From NCBI RefSeq assembly GCF_004768785.1, contig NZ_SRMQ01000005.1, positions 62,001-126,000 of the forward strand: a stretch of 64,000 bases of DNA, given 5' to 3'. This document shows positions 26,455 to 36,190 of the stretch, one piece after another. The notes below the pieces were generated by a model. That model was not told where the DNA came from and ran no database searches. It was given only the letters and a program-made list of their open reading frames with translations. Within the stretch, counting starts at the first letter, position 1, and the number at the start of each line of letters is the position of its first letter. The stretch is from Caproiciproducens galactitolivorans. GTDB lineage: Bacteria; Bacillota; Clostridia; Oscillospirales; Acutalibacteraceae. A program made the position numbers and the translations under genes.

Positions 26455-26880
26455 TTATTTTGCTTTTTTAAAGAGTGGTGTTGTCTGAATACTGGGATCT
26501 TCCGCCCAGTCGAGAATCGTATTTACTGCGGTGCGGGTAATTTTTGTATCTTCTTGAACCTCTGCAAGCTGTTCTTCCACATTGGAGAGCCGCTCCTCCA
26601 CACCAGAAAGTCTCCCTTCCACGCCGGTAAGCCGTTCTTCCATACCGGAAAGTTGTCCTTCCACACCGGTAAGCCGCTCCTCCATACCGGAAAGTCGCCC
26701 TTCTACGCCGGTAAGCCGTCCTTCCACATTGGAAAGCCGTTCTTGCACATTGGAAAGCTGCCCCTCCATGCTGGAGAGTCGTCCTTCCATACCGGTAAGC
26801 CGTATATCGACAGAATGAACTTGCGTTTTCACGCCCTGCATATCTTCGTAAATTTTTATAAGTAATTCGTGGTCATTCAA
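26455..26880 (-). CDS. Heptad-repeat coiled-coil protein of unknown function
   Basis: 141 residues. After a 26-residue N-terminus come twelve near-perfect seven-residue repeats (residues 27-110) of the form RLSGMEE / RLTGVEG, with L and V/M at a/d positions, a textbook parallel coiled coil. A short helical tail (TRTAVNTILDWAED) ends it. Start TTG 26880 has AAGGTGGTGA upstream. The repeats are also visible in DNA as 21-base units. Short proteins of this kind occur in Firmicutes without assigned role. Confidence 0.75.
   Translation of the reverse strand: MNDHELLIKIYEDMQGVKTQVHSVDIRLTGMEGRLSSMEGQLSNVQERLSNVEGRLTGVEGRLSGMEERLTGVEGQLSGMEERLTGVEGRLSGVEERLSNVEEQLAEVQEDTKITRTAVNTILDWAEDPSIQTTPLFKKAK
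26551..26802 (-). repeat. Twelve 21-base tandem repeats inside the coiled-coil gene
   Basis: Each unit encodes one heptad; units alternate between two versions (RLSGMEE and RLTGVEG), giving a 42-base higher-order period in the middle of the array. The phase is kept in whole codons. This layout favours slippage or unequal exchange that changes rod length by seven residues. Confidence 0.85.
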
Positions 26881-26905
26881 TTCATATCACCACCTTATTG
26901 TTAGC

Positions 26906-26934
26906 AGTATAACATTATATTTAAAATCTTTCAA
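26906..26934 (-). promoter_or_regulatory. Sigma-A promoter of the coiled-coil gene
   Basis: Minus strand TTGAAA (26929-26934), 17-base spacer, TATACT (26906-26911), followed by AAGGTGGTGA and the TTG start. Confidence 0.7.
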
Positions 26935-27055
26935 GGTTCTACTTCACAAAAATAAAGTAAAATAGTATCCCCTCCGACTGTACCCGAAAGGCGAATCATC
27001 ATCGCGAATAGGCGATTTTTAGCAGTACTGCGTTCATACGAGAATATGCAAAAAT

Positions 27056-27092
27056 AATCACCAATGACACTTTATTGCAATCATTGGTGATT
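27056..27092 (-). terminator. Terminator of the tRNA operon
   Basis: 12-base perfect arms AATCACCAATGA and TCATTGGTGATT, then ATTTTT on the minus strand, 13 bases after tRNA-Cys. Confidence 0.85.
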
Positions 27093-27104
27093 ATTTAATA
27101 ATTC

Positions 27105-27179
27105 TGGAGGCGTCACCCAGATTCGAACTGGGGAATCAGGGTTTTGCAGACCCATGCCTTACCACTTGGCTATGACGCC
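27105..27179 (-). tRNA. tRNA-Cys (anticodon GCA)
   Basis: 75 bases with encoded CCA. Acceptor GGCGTCA/TGACGCC, T-loop GTTCGAATC, anticodon loop CTGCAAA. Last tRNA of the five-gene operon. Confidence 0.95.
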
Positions 27180-27185
27180 AATTTT

Positions 27186-27261
27186 TGGAGCGAACGACGA
27201 GGCTCGAACTCGCTACCTCCACCTTGGCAAGGTGGCGCTCTACCAGATGAGCTACGTTCGC
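27186..27261 (-). tRNA. tRNA-Gly (anticodon GCC)
   Basis: 76 bases with encoded CCA. Acceptor GCGAACG/CGTTCGC, D-arm AGCTCATCTGGTAGAGC, anticodon loop TTGCCAA, T-loop GTTCGAGCC. Confidence 0.95.
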
Positions 27262-27266
27262 GTGTT

Positions 27267-27342
27267 TGGTGCCTCCGGGCGGAATCGAACCACCGACACG
27301 GGGATTTTCAGTCCCCTGCTCTACCAACTGAGCTACAGAGGC
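27267..27342 (-). tRNA. tRNA-Phe (anticodon GAA)
   Basis: 76 bases with encoded CCA. Acceptor GCCTCTG pairs with CGGAGGC with one G-U pair; anticodon loop CTGAAAA; T-loop GTTCGATTC. Confidence 0.95.
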
Positions 27343-27345
27343 AAA

Positions 27346-27422
27346 TGGCGACTCGGATCGGGATCGAACCGACGACCTCTAGCGTGACAGGCTAGCGTTC
27401 TAACCAGCTGAACTACCGAGCC
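27346..27422 (-). tRNA. tRNA-Asp (anticodon GTC)
   Basis: 77 bases with encoded CCA. Anticodon loop CTGTCAC, T-loop GTTCGATCC. A GUN anticodon, so a predicted substrate of the Tgt/QueA queuosine enzymes at 12221-14412. Confidence 0.94.
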
Positions 27423-27428
27423 ATCCTA

Positions 27429-27505
27429 TGGTGGGAGCAATAGGACTCGAACCTATGACCCCCTGCTTGTAAGGCAGGTGCTCTAACCAGCTGAGCTATG
27501 CTCCC
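27429..27505 (-). tRNA. tRNA-Val (anticodon TAC)
   Basis: 77 bases with encoded CCA. Acceptor GGGAGCA/TGCTCCC, anticodon loop CTTACAA, T-loop GTTCGAGTC. First tRNA after the promoter. Confidence 0.95.
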
Positions 27506-27537
27506 ATTCTGTGTCGCAGTTATCAGCGACGTGTTAT

Positions 27538-27566
27538 ATAATACTATATCTTGTAGCAATTGTCAA
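27538..27566 (-). promoter_or_regulatory. Sigma-A promoter of the tRNA operon
   Basis: Minus strand TTGACA (27561-27566), 17-base spacer, TATTAT (27538-27543), about 33 bases before tRNA-Val. Confidence 0.82.
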
Positions 27567-27585
27567 CACTTTGCCTGCAATTTTT

Positions 27586-28473
27586 TCATTTTTTTGTTTT
27601 CTGAGCGGCAATGCGGTTTAAATCCTGCTCCGTTAACGGATACGCATGACCGCAATATTGGCACTTTACTTCTGCAGTCCCATCCTCCCCTGCGAGAGAA
27701 AGAATTTCCTCAGCAGGCAATGTGGAAATCGCACGTTCCACCCGTTCCAAACTACAGTTACAGACGTAACTGACCGGGAACTCGTCAAGAATCTCCATTT
27801 CAAAACCATGTAAAGCCGTTCTGCACATTTCTTCAATGCCCATTCCCTTTGCCAGCATGGAAGTAACGGGTTCCAGATCCTGAACGTTCTTTTCCAGTCT
27901 GTCGATATCTTCCGGATTTGCTCCGGGCAGCACCTGAATCAGCATTCCGCCGGCTAAAATCCGGCGAATGTCTTTTTTATCAATCAAAACGCCCAATGCG
28001 CAGACAGTAGGGATTTGTTCGCTGACCGCATAGTAATTTGTAATATCTTCTGCAATTTCCCCTGATTGAATCTCTACCTGTCCGATATAAGGCCTGCCCT
28101 CCCCGTAATCACGGATAACACCCAAAATACCGTTATTCCCTACAGCTCCGCCGACATCCAGCTTTCCATTTGCTTTCAGCGGCAACTCCACTTCGGGATG
28201 GTCAACGTATCCACGGCAGTTTCCTTTGCTGTCAGCAACAGCGACAACACTTCCGAGCGGGCCTTTTCCATTTATTTTGAGCGTTACCGTAGCGTTTTCC
28301 TTTTTTAACATGGAACCCATAATGGAAGTCCCGGTAAGCAGCCTTCCCAGTGCGGCTGTAGCAACCGCGCTGGTTTTGTGAATTTGCTGGGCGGTAGCAA
28401 CAAGGTAAGTCGAATCAATTGCCGCCGCCATAATTCCTCCGTCGGAAGTGAGACATCTGATAATTCGATCCAT
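27586..28473 (-). CDS. hslO: Hsp33 redox-regulated chaperone
   Basis: 295 residues. Holdase activated by oxidation and unfolding. The C-terminal zinc switch has Cys238 and Cys240 (CNC) and Cys271 and Cys274 (CQYC). The N-terminal domain shows LTGTSIMGSMLKKE and the central GYVDHPEVELP. AAGGA precedes ATG 28473. It follows the methyltransferase gene by 14 bases, so transcription is probably shared. Confidence 0.94.
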   Translation of the reverse strand: MDRIIRCLTSDGGIMAAAIDSTYLVATAQQIHKTSAVATAALGRLLTGTSIMGSMLKKENATVTLKINGKGPLGSVVAVADSKGNCRGYVDHPEVELPLKANGKLDVGGAVGNNGILGVIRDYGEGRPYIGQVEIQSGEIAEDITNYYAVSEQIPTVCALGVLIDKKDIRRILAGGMLIQVLPGANPEDIDRLEKNVQDLEPVTSMLAKGMGIEEMCRTALHGFEMEILDEFPVSYVCNCSLERVERAISTLPAEEILSLAGEDGTAEVKCQYCGHAYPLTEQDLNRIAAQKTKK

Positions 28474-28487
28474 ATAAACAAATCCTT

Positions 28488-29228
28488 TTAAACTTTTTTT
28501 GCCACAACGACTATCCGTTCCGCCTGATCACCCGGCTTTTCAAAACTGAGGTCGTCAAATAAACCAACGGTTTCCAATCCTGCCTGTGTCAGCATGGAAA
28601 GAATCTTTTGTATATCGTAGGCTCGTTCGTAAAAATGTTCGGAAGCCCTTCGGTATGTGCAGCCGTCCCGTTCGAAAAAGTCCAGCATGATACCTACGCG
28701 GCCTGTTTTTTCGTCAAAGCTGTTTTGCCAGACGCAGTAAACCTCGTCCGTATCGTAAACAAAGGTATGATTTCCCAGTACGTATTGATGTTTATACAAT
28801 GTATTGATATCAAACAGAAAATACCCGCCCGGGTTTAAAAAGAGCGATACGCGCGAAAAAGTTTTCTGTACGTCGCGTTCCGATGTTAAATGATTAATAC
28901 TGTCAAGCATACAGATTACCGTATCTACGGTGCCGTACAGGTCGATATTTTGCATTTTCTGGCAAAGGAACAGAAGTTGTAAACCATTTTCCGCCGCCTT
29001 TTGCTGCGCAACAGAAAGCATGGAGGCAGAGGCGTCAATCCCATACACGTCTATCTTGCGTTTGGCAAGCTCAATGGTAAGACTGCCCGTGCCGCAGGCT
29101 AAATCAAGCGTTAGCCCGGCATCATGTTTAAACCTTTTCAGCAAAGCACAAATATAGTCCGCCCTTTCCGAATAGCCAACATTTTGCGTAAGGTTGTCAT
29201 AATAACGGGCAAAGGCAGAATAACTCAT
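28488..29228 (-). CDS. Class I SAM-dependent methyltransferase
   Basis: 246 residues. Motif I LTLDLACGTGSLTIELAKR (about 39-57), acidic loop VYGIDASASML, motif IV region TVICMLDSINHL. C-terminal half has FYERAYDIQKILSMLTQAGLE. The substrate is not evident; it is one of the general YqeM-like small-molecule or tRNA methyltransferases. It overlaps the TrpR-like gene by 4 bases and precedes hslO. Confidence 0.85.
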   Translation of the reverse strand: MSYSAFARYYDNLTQNVGYSERADYICALLKRFKHDAGLTLDLACGTGSLTIELAKRKIDVYGIDASASMLSVAQQKAAENGLQLLFLCQKMQNIDLYGTVDTVICMLDSINHLTSERDVQKTFSRVSLFLNPGGYFLFDINTLYKHQYVLGNHTFVYDTDEVYCVWQNSFDEKTGRVGIMLDFFERDGCTYRRASEHFYERAYDIQKILSMLTQAGLETVGLFDDLSFEKPGDQAERIVVVAKKV

Positions 29229-29527
29229 TCTGACTCCGTACCGTTTTCCAGCCGATTAAAGACAAGCGCATACCCGTCGCATCCATAATTCAGGGAACGG
29301 TTTACACGGCTGATCGTGGCGGTTGAAGCACCGGTTTGCGCGACAATATCGCTATATACTTTTTTTGTGCTCAGCATATGGGCAACCAGAAGGCGCTGGG
29401 ACATTGCTTTAATTTCCGGAACCGTACATAAATCTTCGAAAAAATTATAACATTCGTCTACTGTTTTTAAAGTAAGAATTGCTTTAAATAGAAAGTCAAC
29501 ACTATCATCCTTAATTTTAGAATTCAA
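29225..29527 (-). CDS. TrpR-like YerC/YecD family regulator
   Basis: 100 residues, all helical. The DNA-binding element YSDIVAQTGASTATISRVNRSL (about 58-79) and preceding VPEIKAMSQRLLVAHML match YerC/YecD TrpR-related proteins, short Firmicutes regulators. Ligand and operators unknown. First gene of a unit with the methyltransferase and hslO. AGAGGTG precedes ATG 29527. Confidence 0.88.
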   Translation of the reverse strand: MNSKIKDDSVDFLFKAILTLKTVDECYNFFEDLCTVPEIKAMSQRLLVAHMLSTKKVYSDIVAQTGASTATISRVNRSLNYGCDGYALVFNRLENGTESE

Positions 29528-29561
29528 ACAGTTTCACCTCTTAATCTTTTAGTAAGACATG

Positions 29562-29590
29562 ATTTTAGCACACGAAAGCGTAAAAGTAAA
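29562..29590 (-). promoter_or_regulatory. Candidate promoter of the TrpR-like regulator
   Basis: Minus strand TTTACT (29585-29590), 17-base spacer, TAAAAT (29562-29567). Modest match. Confidence 0.4.
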
Positions 29591-29708
29591 GTAACCATCA
29601 TCTTTTAATAGTAAAATAAAGAAATTAAATTTTCATAAATTTTTTATGCTTATTCTGTAAAAATTGTTAAGTATTTTAATTTTACTAGAAAAAAGATGCT
29701 TTTTCTTC

Positions 29709-30296
29709 TTATAGTTCATATTCGCTGCAGGCAGCGGTAATTCTGGCTCGAATTTCTTCAACCCCTTCGCCGTTAACCGCTGAAAACGGAATAAATTCCA
29801 GTTGTTGATTAAAAATTTCATCGAGCAATTGGAGCTGCGTTTCCCGTTCTGTTTTATTCAGCTTATCGCTTTTGGTTGCGACAATCAGAAAAGGAAAACC
29901 GGAATCCCGCAAAAAATCGATCATATGTATATCGTCGTCTGTCGGCTTATGGCGCATATCAATAATTTGCAGCACAAGCGCAATTTTTCGCTGCGCGTGA
30001 AAATAGCCCTCAACCAACTCGGCCCAACGAATTTTTTCAGATTGCGAAACGCGGGCATATCCGTATCCGGGCAGATCAACCAGTCGGCATTCTGGAGTCC
30101 TATAAAAATTAATCGTTCCGGTTTTCCCCGGCTTTGCGCTGGTTCTGGCAAGAGATTTACGATTGAGAACTTTATTAATCAAGGAAGATTTTCCAACATT
30201 TGAACGGCCGGAAAATACAATTTCCGGTAGGGTGGAAGATGGCAGCTGGTTTAATAATCCAGCCGCCGATTCAAATTCCGCTTTTCCAAAATTCAC
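29709..30296 (-). CDS. engB: Ribosome biogenesis GTPase EngB (YsxC)
   Basis: 195 residues. P-loop GRSNVGKSS (30-38), G2/G3 with KPGKTGTINFYRT and DLPGYGYA, G4 TKSDK, G5 SAVNGEG. Essential GTPase for large-subunit maturation. It follows lon by 12 bases, the conserved lon-engB arrangement of Firmicutes. A 180-base AT-rich gap separates it from the TrpR-like gene. Confidence 0.95.
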   Translation of the reverse strand: MNFGKAEFESAAGLLNQLPSSTLPEIVFSGRSNVGKSSLINKVLNRKSLARTSAKPGKTGTINFYRTPECRLVDLPGYGYARVSQSEKIRWAELVEGYFHAQRKIALVLQIIDMRHKPTDDDIHMIDFLRDSGFPFLIVATKSDKLNKTERETQLQLLDEIFNQQLEFIPFSAVNGEGVEEIRARITAACSEYEL

Positions 30297-30308
30297 ATTG
30301 TCACCCCG

Positions 30309-32741
30309 TTACTGAGGAATGCCGGACGACAAAACGCCCGATTGATTTTTTATTTTTTGCATAGGAATCTCGGTATCCGTCTCTACGTTCTGCTTTGGCT
30401 CGGGAAGTTTACACAGAGCGGCTTCCAAAACCTGATCAATTTTTTCCACCGGCAGGAAATCAACCGAATCCTTTACTGCCGAGTCAATTTCCGCCAGATC
30501 GGATATATTATCTGCCGGGATAATAACCGTTTTGATCCCCGAACGGTAAGCCGCCATGGTTTTTTCCTTAAGGCCGCCGATAGGAAGGACTCTACCAAGC
30601 AAAGTGATTTCCCCGGTCATTGCAACATCATGCCGTACCGGAATATTCGTCAATGCCGACGTAATTGCTGTCGCCATTGCCGTTCCGGCGGACGGACCGT
30701 CTTTGGGAATCGCACCCTCCGGTGCATGGATATGAATATCATATTTACTATAGAAGTCGTTGCTGATTCCGAGGGAAGCCGCCCGCGTCCGGATACAGCT
30801 GATAGCCGTTCTCGCGGACTCCTTCATTACATCGCCAAGCGAACCCGTGAGCTCAATTTTGCCCGTGCCATCCATTATGGCAACCTCGATCGGCAGTAAT
30901 TCGCCGCCGACGCTGGTCCATGCAAGGCCATTGACAAGGCCGACCATATCGGATTTTGTTAATACATCCTTTTTAAATTTTTTCGGTCCCAACAATTCTT
31001 CTAATTTGTCAGGAGTTATCGTTATTTTCGAACTGCTGTCTTCAACAATTTTTTTGGCGCATTTCCTGCAGATAGCAGCAATCTGGCGCTCCAGATTCCG
31101 GACACCCGCTTCCCTTGTATAACCGTCAATCAGTTCGTGAATCGCCTTCGGAGTAATTCGCAGCATTTTTGCATTCATTCCGTGCTTTTTCAATTGTTTC
31201 GGGATCAAATGCTTTGAGGCGATATGATATTTTTCTTCGTGGGTATAACTGCCTAATGTGATCACATCCATACGGTCGAGCAAAGGCTCCGGTATGGCGG
31301 TGTAATCATTTGCGGTTGTAATAAACATAACCTTACTCAAATCAAAGGGCATATCGATGTAATGATCGAAGAAGGAAGAATTTTGCTCCGAATCCAGAAC
31401 CTCCAGCAAAGCGGACGCAGGGTCCCCGCGGAAATCGTTGCCCAGCTTATCAATCTCATCCAGAAGGATCAGCGGGTTATTGGTACCGGCCTGCTTCAGC
31501 GCAGCAATAATCCGGCCCGGCATAGAGCCCACATATGTTTTACGGTGGCCCATGATGTCGGATTCGTCCCGGACGCCGCCGAGGGATACGCGCACATAAT
31601 TGCGGCCGATTGCTTTTGCAATGGAACGGGCAATGGATGTTTTACCGACACCCGGAGGGCCGACTAAACAGATAATCTGACCCTTAATATCGGGCGAAAG
31701 TTTTTTCACCGCTAAAATTTCGATAATTCGTTCTTTGACCTTGGTCAGACCATAATGATCACGGTCAAGCGTTCTTTGTGCCCACTTTAAGTCGATACGT
31801 TCGCGGCTGCTGGTATTCCATGGAAGCTCCAGGCAGGTTTCCACATAACTTATGATAACGCTCGCCTCGTGGGAACCATACGGCATTTTTGCAAGGCGGT
31901 CGCATTCCTTCATGAGTTTATCATTTTGAAGTTTGGGAAGCTTCATTTTGGCGATCCGTTCCCGGAGTTCATCTGCTTCTCCCTGCGGGTTATCATCCTC
32001 GCCAAGCTCGTTGGAGATGGCACGCATTTGCTCCCGCAGGAAATATTCGCGCTGGTTTTCATCAATCTGTTCTTTGGCTTTCTCGCTGATCTGGCTTTCA
32101 ATGGAGAGGATCTGAATTTCGTTCTTTAAAATTTCATTCAGCTTTTCCAGCCGTTTAACCGGATGAAGTTCCTCTAAAATCTGCTGTTTTCTTTCATAAT
32201 CCAAGCTGATATTCGCGGTAATGTAATCCGCAAGTTCGCCGCAGTCCTTCTTCTGAACAACACCGATAATAATATCCGGTGGGATACGGACATAATTTTG
32301 AATATATTCCTCAAACAGGGACTGTGTGTAGCGGATTAACGCCTCTGTCTTGTGGGTTTCCTTATAGGTTATGTTTTCCGTTGGAGAAACTTCCACAAGA
32401 ATAAAGGGATTTTCGTTCACAACAGATTGTATTTTTGCCCGGTACATTCCTTCTGCAAAAAGCCGGATTCCTTCATCGGTATGACGAATGACCTGCTTGA
32501 TTTTTGCGACAATACCAATTTTGTAAATTTCCTCTCCAGTCGGCTCGTTGTCGTTCAGGCTTTTTTGAGCAACCAGAAAAATCTGCTGGTCTTCCTCCAT
32601 TGCTTTCGACAACGCCAATATGGATTTTTTTCTGCCGACATCAAATTGCAGCAGCATCCCCGGGAATATAACCAGTCCTCTTAACGCGAGCACCGGAATT
32701 GTAATTTTTTCAATTTTCTCGAGTTCAAGGTTATTATTCAT
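30309..32741 (-). CDS. lon: ATP-dependent protease La (Lon)
   Basis: 810 residues. N-terminal substrate-binding domain from [12 protein letters not shown], a coiled linker, AAA+ domain with [15 protein letters not shown] and Walker [12 protein letters not shown], and a C-terminal Ser-Lys protease with [13 protein letters not shown] and the Lys in [13 protein letters not shown]. Cytoplasmic quality-control protease. I use ATG 32741 with AAGGAG upstream; the frame stays open farther upstream to 32804 but that lacks a family-like N-terminus. Lies between clpX and engB. Confidence 0.94.
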   Translation of the reverse strand: MNNNLELEKIEKITIPVLALRGLVIFPGMLLQFDVGRKKSILALSKAMEEDQQIFLVAQKSLNDNEPTGEEIYKIGIVAKIKQVIRHTDEGIRLFAEGMYRAKIQSVVNENPFILVEVSPTENITYKETHKTEALIRYTQSLFEEYIQNYVRIPPDIIIGVVQKKDCGELADYITANISLDYERKQQILEELHPVKRLEKLNEILKNEIQILSIESQISEKAKEQIDENQREYFLREQMRAISNELGEDDNPQGEADELRERIAKMKLPKLQNDKLMKECDRLAKMPYGSHEASVIISYVETCLELPWNTSSRERIDLKWAQRTLDRDHYGLTKVKERIIEILAVKKLSPDIKGQIICLVGPPGVGKTSIARSIAKAIGRNYVRVSLGGVRDESDIMGHRKTYVGSMPGRIIAALKQAGTNNPLILLDEIDKLGNDFRGDPASALLEVLDSEQNSSFFDHYIDMPFDLSKVMFITTANDYTAIPEPLLDRMDVITLGSYTHEEKYHIASKHLIPKQLKKHGMNAKMLRITPKAIHELIDGYTREAGVRNLERQIAAICRKCAKKIVEDSSSKITITPDKLEELLGPKKFKKDVLTKSDMVGLVNGLAWTSVGGELLPIEVAIMDGTGKIELTGSLGDVMKESARTAISCIRTRAASLGISNDFYSKYDIHIHAPEGAIPKDGPSAGTAMATAITSALTNIPVRHDVAMTGEITLLGRVLPIGGLKEKTMAAYRSGIKTVIIPADNISDLAEIDSAVKDSVDFLPVEKIDQVLEAALCKLPEPKQNVETDTEIPMQKIKNQSGVLSSGIPQ

Positions 32742-32821
32742 AGCATGTGTTGCTCCTTCAGCAGAAATGGCTGCTGCAAGTGATAACAAGTCTACCACGT
32801 GCAACAGCCAAGATACTTATA

Positions 32822-34132
32822 TTACGACGCGGTATCTTTTCGGCCGCGCTTTCTTGGAGTTGTTATCTTTATTTTTACAGGCTTGCGGTCGGGATTGTAC
32901 ACTATTTCCGGTTCCGCACCCTTCTCCACCGTATCCGCAGTTATAGTAACTTTTTCTACAGTGTAGTCAGACGGAACTTTATACATAAGGTCTGTTAATA
33001 AATCTTCCATGATAGACCGAAGGCCTCGCGCGCCTGTACGGCGTTCAATTGTCTTTTTAGCTATGGCCTTCAATGCTTCCGGCTTGAAATCAAGCTCGAC
33101 TTTATCCAGTTGGAACAGTTTTTTGTATTGATTTATTAAACAGTTTTTCGGTTCCGTTAGAATACGAACCAACGCGTCCTCATCCAGTCCATTAAGAGCC
33201 GCAATGACTGGCAAACGGCCAACCAGTTCGGGAATCAGACCATATTTCACAAGATCATGCGGAACAACGCTTTGCATCCATGCGGTAGAATCCAACTCGG
33301 CTTTGCTCCGCACCTGTGCGCCGAATCCCATGGCAGAAGATGCCGTGCGCTTTTCAACGATTTTATTTAACCCGTCGAAAGCACCGCCGCAGATAAACAG
33401 GATATTGGAGGTATCGATTTGTAAAAATTCCTGCTGCGGATGCTTTCTTCCGCCCTGTGGAGGAACATTGGAAATAGTACCTTCCAGAATTTTCAAAAGA
33501 GCCTGCTGAACGCCCTCGCCGCTTACATCACGTGTAATCGACGGATTTTCGGACTTTCTGGCAATTTTATCAATCTCGTCGATGTAGATAATCCCTCGTT
33601 CGGCTTTTTCAATATCGAAATCAGCCGCCTGTATCAAACGGAGAAGGATATTTTCCACGTCTTCGCCCACATAACCGGCTTCCGTCAGAGTCGTAGCGTC
33701 CGCAATTGCAAACGGTACATCCAATATTTTCGCCAGCGTCTGTGCTAAAAGCGTTTTGCCGACACCGGTCGGACCAAGCAACAGAACATTGCTTTTTGTC
33801 AGTTCGACATCATCTTTTCCATAATAAATACGCTTATAATGGTTGTATACGGCAACAGAAAGCGCGATCTTCGCATTTTCCTGTCCAATGACATATTCAT
33901 CAAGCTGCTTTTTTATTTCAGAAGGTTTCGGCAACTCGGCTGTGGATTCCCCATAGGTCGATTTTCGGTTGGATAAGTTTTTTTCATCGTCAAGAATTGA
34001 CATGCAAAGTTCAATGCACTCATCACAAATATAGACACCGGGACCCGCAATCAAGCGGCGCGCTTCACTCTGTGGTTTACCGCAGAATGAGCAGCTTACT
34101 CCTCTGTCCTTGTTATCGTCGTTACTGGACAT
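32822..34132 (-). CDS. clpX: ClpX ATPase subunit of ClpXP protease
   Basis: 436 residues. Zinc-binding domain with Cys14, 17, 36, 39 (CSFC, CDEC), Walker A GPTGVGKT (120-127), Walker [10 protein letters not shown], and sensor region [11 protein letters not shown]. Unfolds substrates for ClpP. The basic tail [12 protein letters not shown] is longer than in Bacillus. It is preceded by clpP and followed by lon. Confidence 0.95.
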   Translation of the reverse strand: MSSNDDNKDRGVSCSFCGKPQSEARRLIAGPGVYICDECIELCMSILDDEKNLSNRKSTYGESTAELPKPSEIKKQLDEYVIGQENAKIALSVAVYNHYKRIYYGKDDVELTKSNVLLLGPTGVGKTLLAQTLAKILDVPFAIADATTLTEAGYVGEDVENILLRLIQAADFDIEKAERGIIYIDEIDKIARKSENPSITRDVSGEGVQQALLKILEGTISNVPPQGGRKHPQQEFLQIDTSNILFICGGAFDGLNKIVEKRTASSAMGFGAQVRSKAELDSTAWMQSVVPHDLVKYGLIPELVGRLPVIAALNGLDEDALVRILTEPKNCLINQYKKLFQLDKVELDFKPEALKAIAKKTIERRTGARGLRSIMEDLLTDLMYKVPSDYTVEKVTITADTVEKGAEPEIVYNPDRKPVKIKITTPRKRGRKDTAS

Positions 34133-34152
34133 TTATTTATCACCAACCTCAA

Positions 34153-34734
34153 TTATCGATTGTAAATAACCTTGTCAACCAAGCCGTATTCAACGGCGGC
34201 TTCCGCTGTCATAAAATTGTCCCGCTCGGTATCCCTTTGGATTACCTCAAGAGGCTGGCCCGTTTTCTCAGCAAGAATCTGGTTCAGCTTCTTTTTCGTG
34301 GCAATAATATGATCCGCGTGAATCATGATGTCGGTTGCCTGACCCTGCGCTCCGCCGCTTGGCTGATGAATCATAATATCGCTGTTCGGGAGGGCAAACC
34401 GTTTCCCTTTTGCGCCGGCAGCGAGTAAAAACGCTCCCATGCTGGCGGCCATGCCCATGCAAATGGTGGACACGTCGCATTTTATATATTGCATGGTATC
34501 ATAAATCGCCATACCGGCCGTAACGGATCCGCCGGGGCTGTTAATGTATAAGCTGATATCTTTGGACGGGTCCTGCCCCTCCAGATATAAAAGCTGTGCA
34601 ACCACCAGGCTTGCGGTGGTGTTATTCACTTCTTCAGTAAGCATTACAATTCTGTCATTCAGCAAACGGGAAAAGATATCATACGAACGTTCTCCGCGGT
34701 TTGTCTGTTCAATGACATAGGGGACTAAACTCAT
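34153..34734 (-). CDS. clpP: ClpP proteolytic subunit
   Basis: 193 residues. Nucleophile Ser98 in [12 protein letters not shown] and His123 in MIHQPSGG, plus the acidic residue in the RDTERDNFM region, complete the triad. Forms the tetradecameric barrel with ClpX. TTGGAGG precedes the ATG. Order tig-clpP-clpX-lon places folding and degradation genes in one block. Confidence 0.96.
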   Translation of the reverse strand: MSLVPYVIEQTNRGERSYDIFSRLLNDRIVMLTEEVNNTTASLVVAQLLYLEGQDPSKDISLYINSPGGSVTAGMAIYDTMQYIKCDVSTICMGMAASMGAFLLAAGAKGKRFALPNSDIMIHQPSGGAQGQATDIMIHADHIIATKKKLNQILAEKTGQPLEVIQRDTERDNFMTAEAAVEYGLVDKVIYNR

Positions 34735-34791
34735 TGTCGCGTACCTCCAATAAACTTACAATAAAATGAGCATTGGCAGGATTGGCTTTTC

Positions 34792-36093
34792 TTATTCAGC
34801 TTTTTCCGTACCTTCCGAAATTATGGCGCTGTCGCGTACAAGATCAATTGCTTTTTGAACCGCAATATCTTTAACAAGCTCTTCCTTCGGAATAAAGGCT
34901 TTTACTTTTTCAGCGTCAATATCATAGCTCTTTGCAAGCTTTGCGAATTCTTCTTCGATTTCTTCATCTGTTGGATGAATGTTTTCTAATTTTGCAATTT
35001 GCTCGAGTGCAAGGCGTACTTTTACCTGGCGTTCCGCCTGAGGCAGGAATTGTTTGCGGAATGCGTCCTTGTCCATACCTGTATATTTCAAATATGTTTC
35101 AAGGTTCAGGCCCTGTGACTGTAAGCGGTAACTGAATTCACGAATATCTTCATTAATGCGGTTTTCGTACATAGCCTGCGGAATTTCAGCTTTTACGTTT
35201 TCCACCAGCTTGTCGATGAGCTGATTTTCCACATCGTCTTTCGCGCTTCTTTCTTTCGCGTCTGTCAGCCTTTTCCTGATATCTTCCTTGTATTTATCGA
35301 GGGTGTCAAAATCGCTGACATCCTTTACAAAGTCGTCGTCTACTTCAGGAAGCTCTTTCATCTTGATTTCATGCAGCTTGATTTTGAAAACAGCATCCTT
35401 GCCCGCCAGATTTTCAGCATGGTAATCCTCCGGAAACTTTACGTTCACATCAAATTCGTCGCCGGTTTTGTGGCCTACAACCTGCTCCTCGAAACCCGGA
35501 ATGAACTGGCCGGAGCCGAGCGTAAGGCTGTAATTGTCCGCTTTGCCGCCATCGAAAGCAACGCCGTCTACATAGCCGTCAAAATCAATCACAACAATAT
35601 CGCCGTTCTGAGCCTCACGGTCCTCAACGGTAATCATTCTGGAGTTGCGCTCCTGAACCTTTTTAATCTCCGCGTCAATATCCTCGTCGGTTACAACAAC
35701 CGGCTTCTTTGTAACGGCGATTCCCTTATAATTGTCAATCTCTACTTCCGGCTTGGTTGTGATGGTTGCTTTGAAAACAACGCCGTCCTTACCAGCGGAA
35801 ACCAGATCAAAATCAATTTTATCTTCAACCATCTCAAGCTGTGCTTCCTTAATCGCCTGCTCAAGCGCATCAGGATAAACAGCATTGATCGCGTCTTCAT
35901 AGAAAACCTGTTCGCCGTAATATTTTTCTACAAACGCACGGGGTGCCTTGCCCTTGCGGAAACCGGGAATGGAAATTTTTTTATTTTCTCTACGATATGC
36001 CTGTTCAAGCGCTTTTTCAAATATCGTAGCGTCTACTCCTACCTCAAGTTGATAACGATTCGTCGCAACCTTATTAGACGACTTTAAACTCAT
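34792..36093 (-). CDS. tig: Trigger factor
   Basis: 433 residues. N-terminal ribosome-binding domain containing GFRKGKAPRAFVEKYYG (the GFRxGKxP signature), a central FKBP-type prolyl isomerase domain (NGDIVVIDFDGYVDG ... FIPGFEEQVVG), and a helical C-terminal cradle. Ribosome-bound chaperone. I use ATG 36093 with AGGAGG seven bases upstream. A TGCTATAAT extended -10 lies at 36131-36139 on this strand. Confidence 0.94.
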   Translation of the reverse strand: MSLKSSNKVATNRYQLEVGVDATIFEKALEQAYRRENKKISIPGFRKGKAPRAFVEKYYGEQVFYEDAINAVYPDALEQAIKEAQLEMVEDKIDFDLVSAGKDGVVFKATITTKPEVEIDNYKGIAVTKKPVVVTDEDIDAEIKKVQERNSRMITVEDREAQNGDIVVIDFDGYVDGVAFDGGKADNYSLTLGSGQFIPGFEEQVVGHKTGDEFDVNVKFPEDYHAENLAGKDAVFKIKLHEIKMKELPEVDDDFVKDVSDFDTLDKYKEDIRKRLTDAKERSAKDDVENQLIDKLVENVKAEIPQAMYENRINEDIREFSYRLQSQGLNLETYLKYTGMDKDAFRKQFLPQAERQVKVRLALEQIAKLENIHPTDEEIEEEFAKLAKSYDIDAEKVKAFIPKEELVKDIAVQKAIDLVRDSAIISEGTEKAE

Positions 36094-36190
36094 TTTTACT
36101 TCCTCCTGCAAATTGCAAATTATCTAAAATATTATAGCACATGAATAATAAATATTCTATATATAAGATAAAATATTCAAAATTTGTTCA

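Noticed and set aside
26551-26802. Regular repeats that at first look like a CRISPR array
   Set aside because: The 21-base units have no spacers, keep codon phase and encode heptads of one protein.
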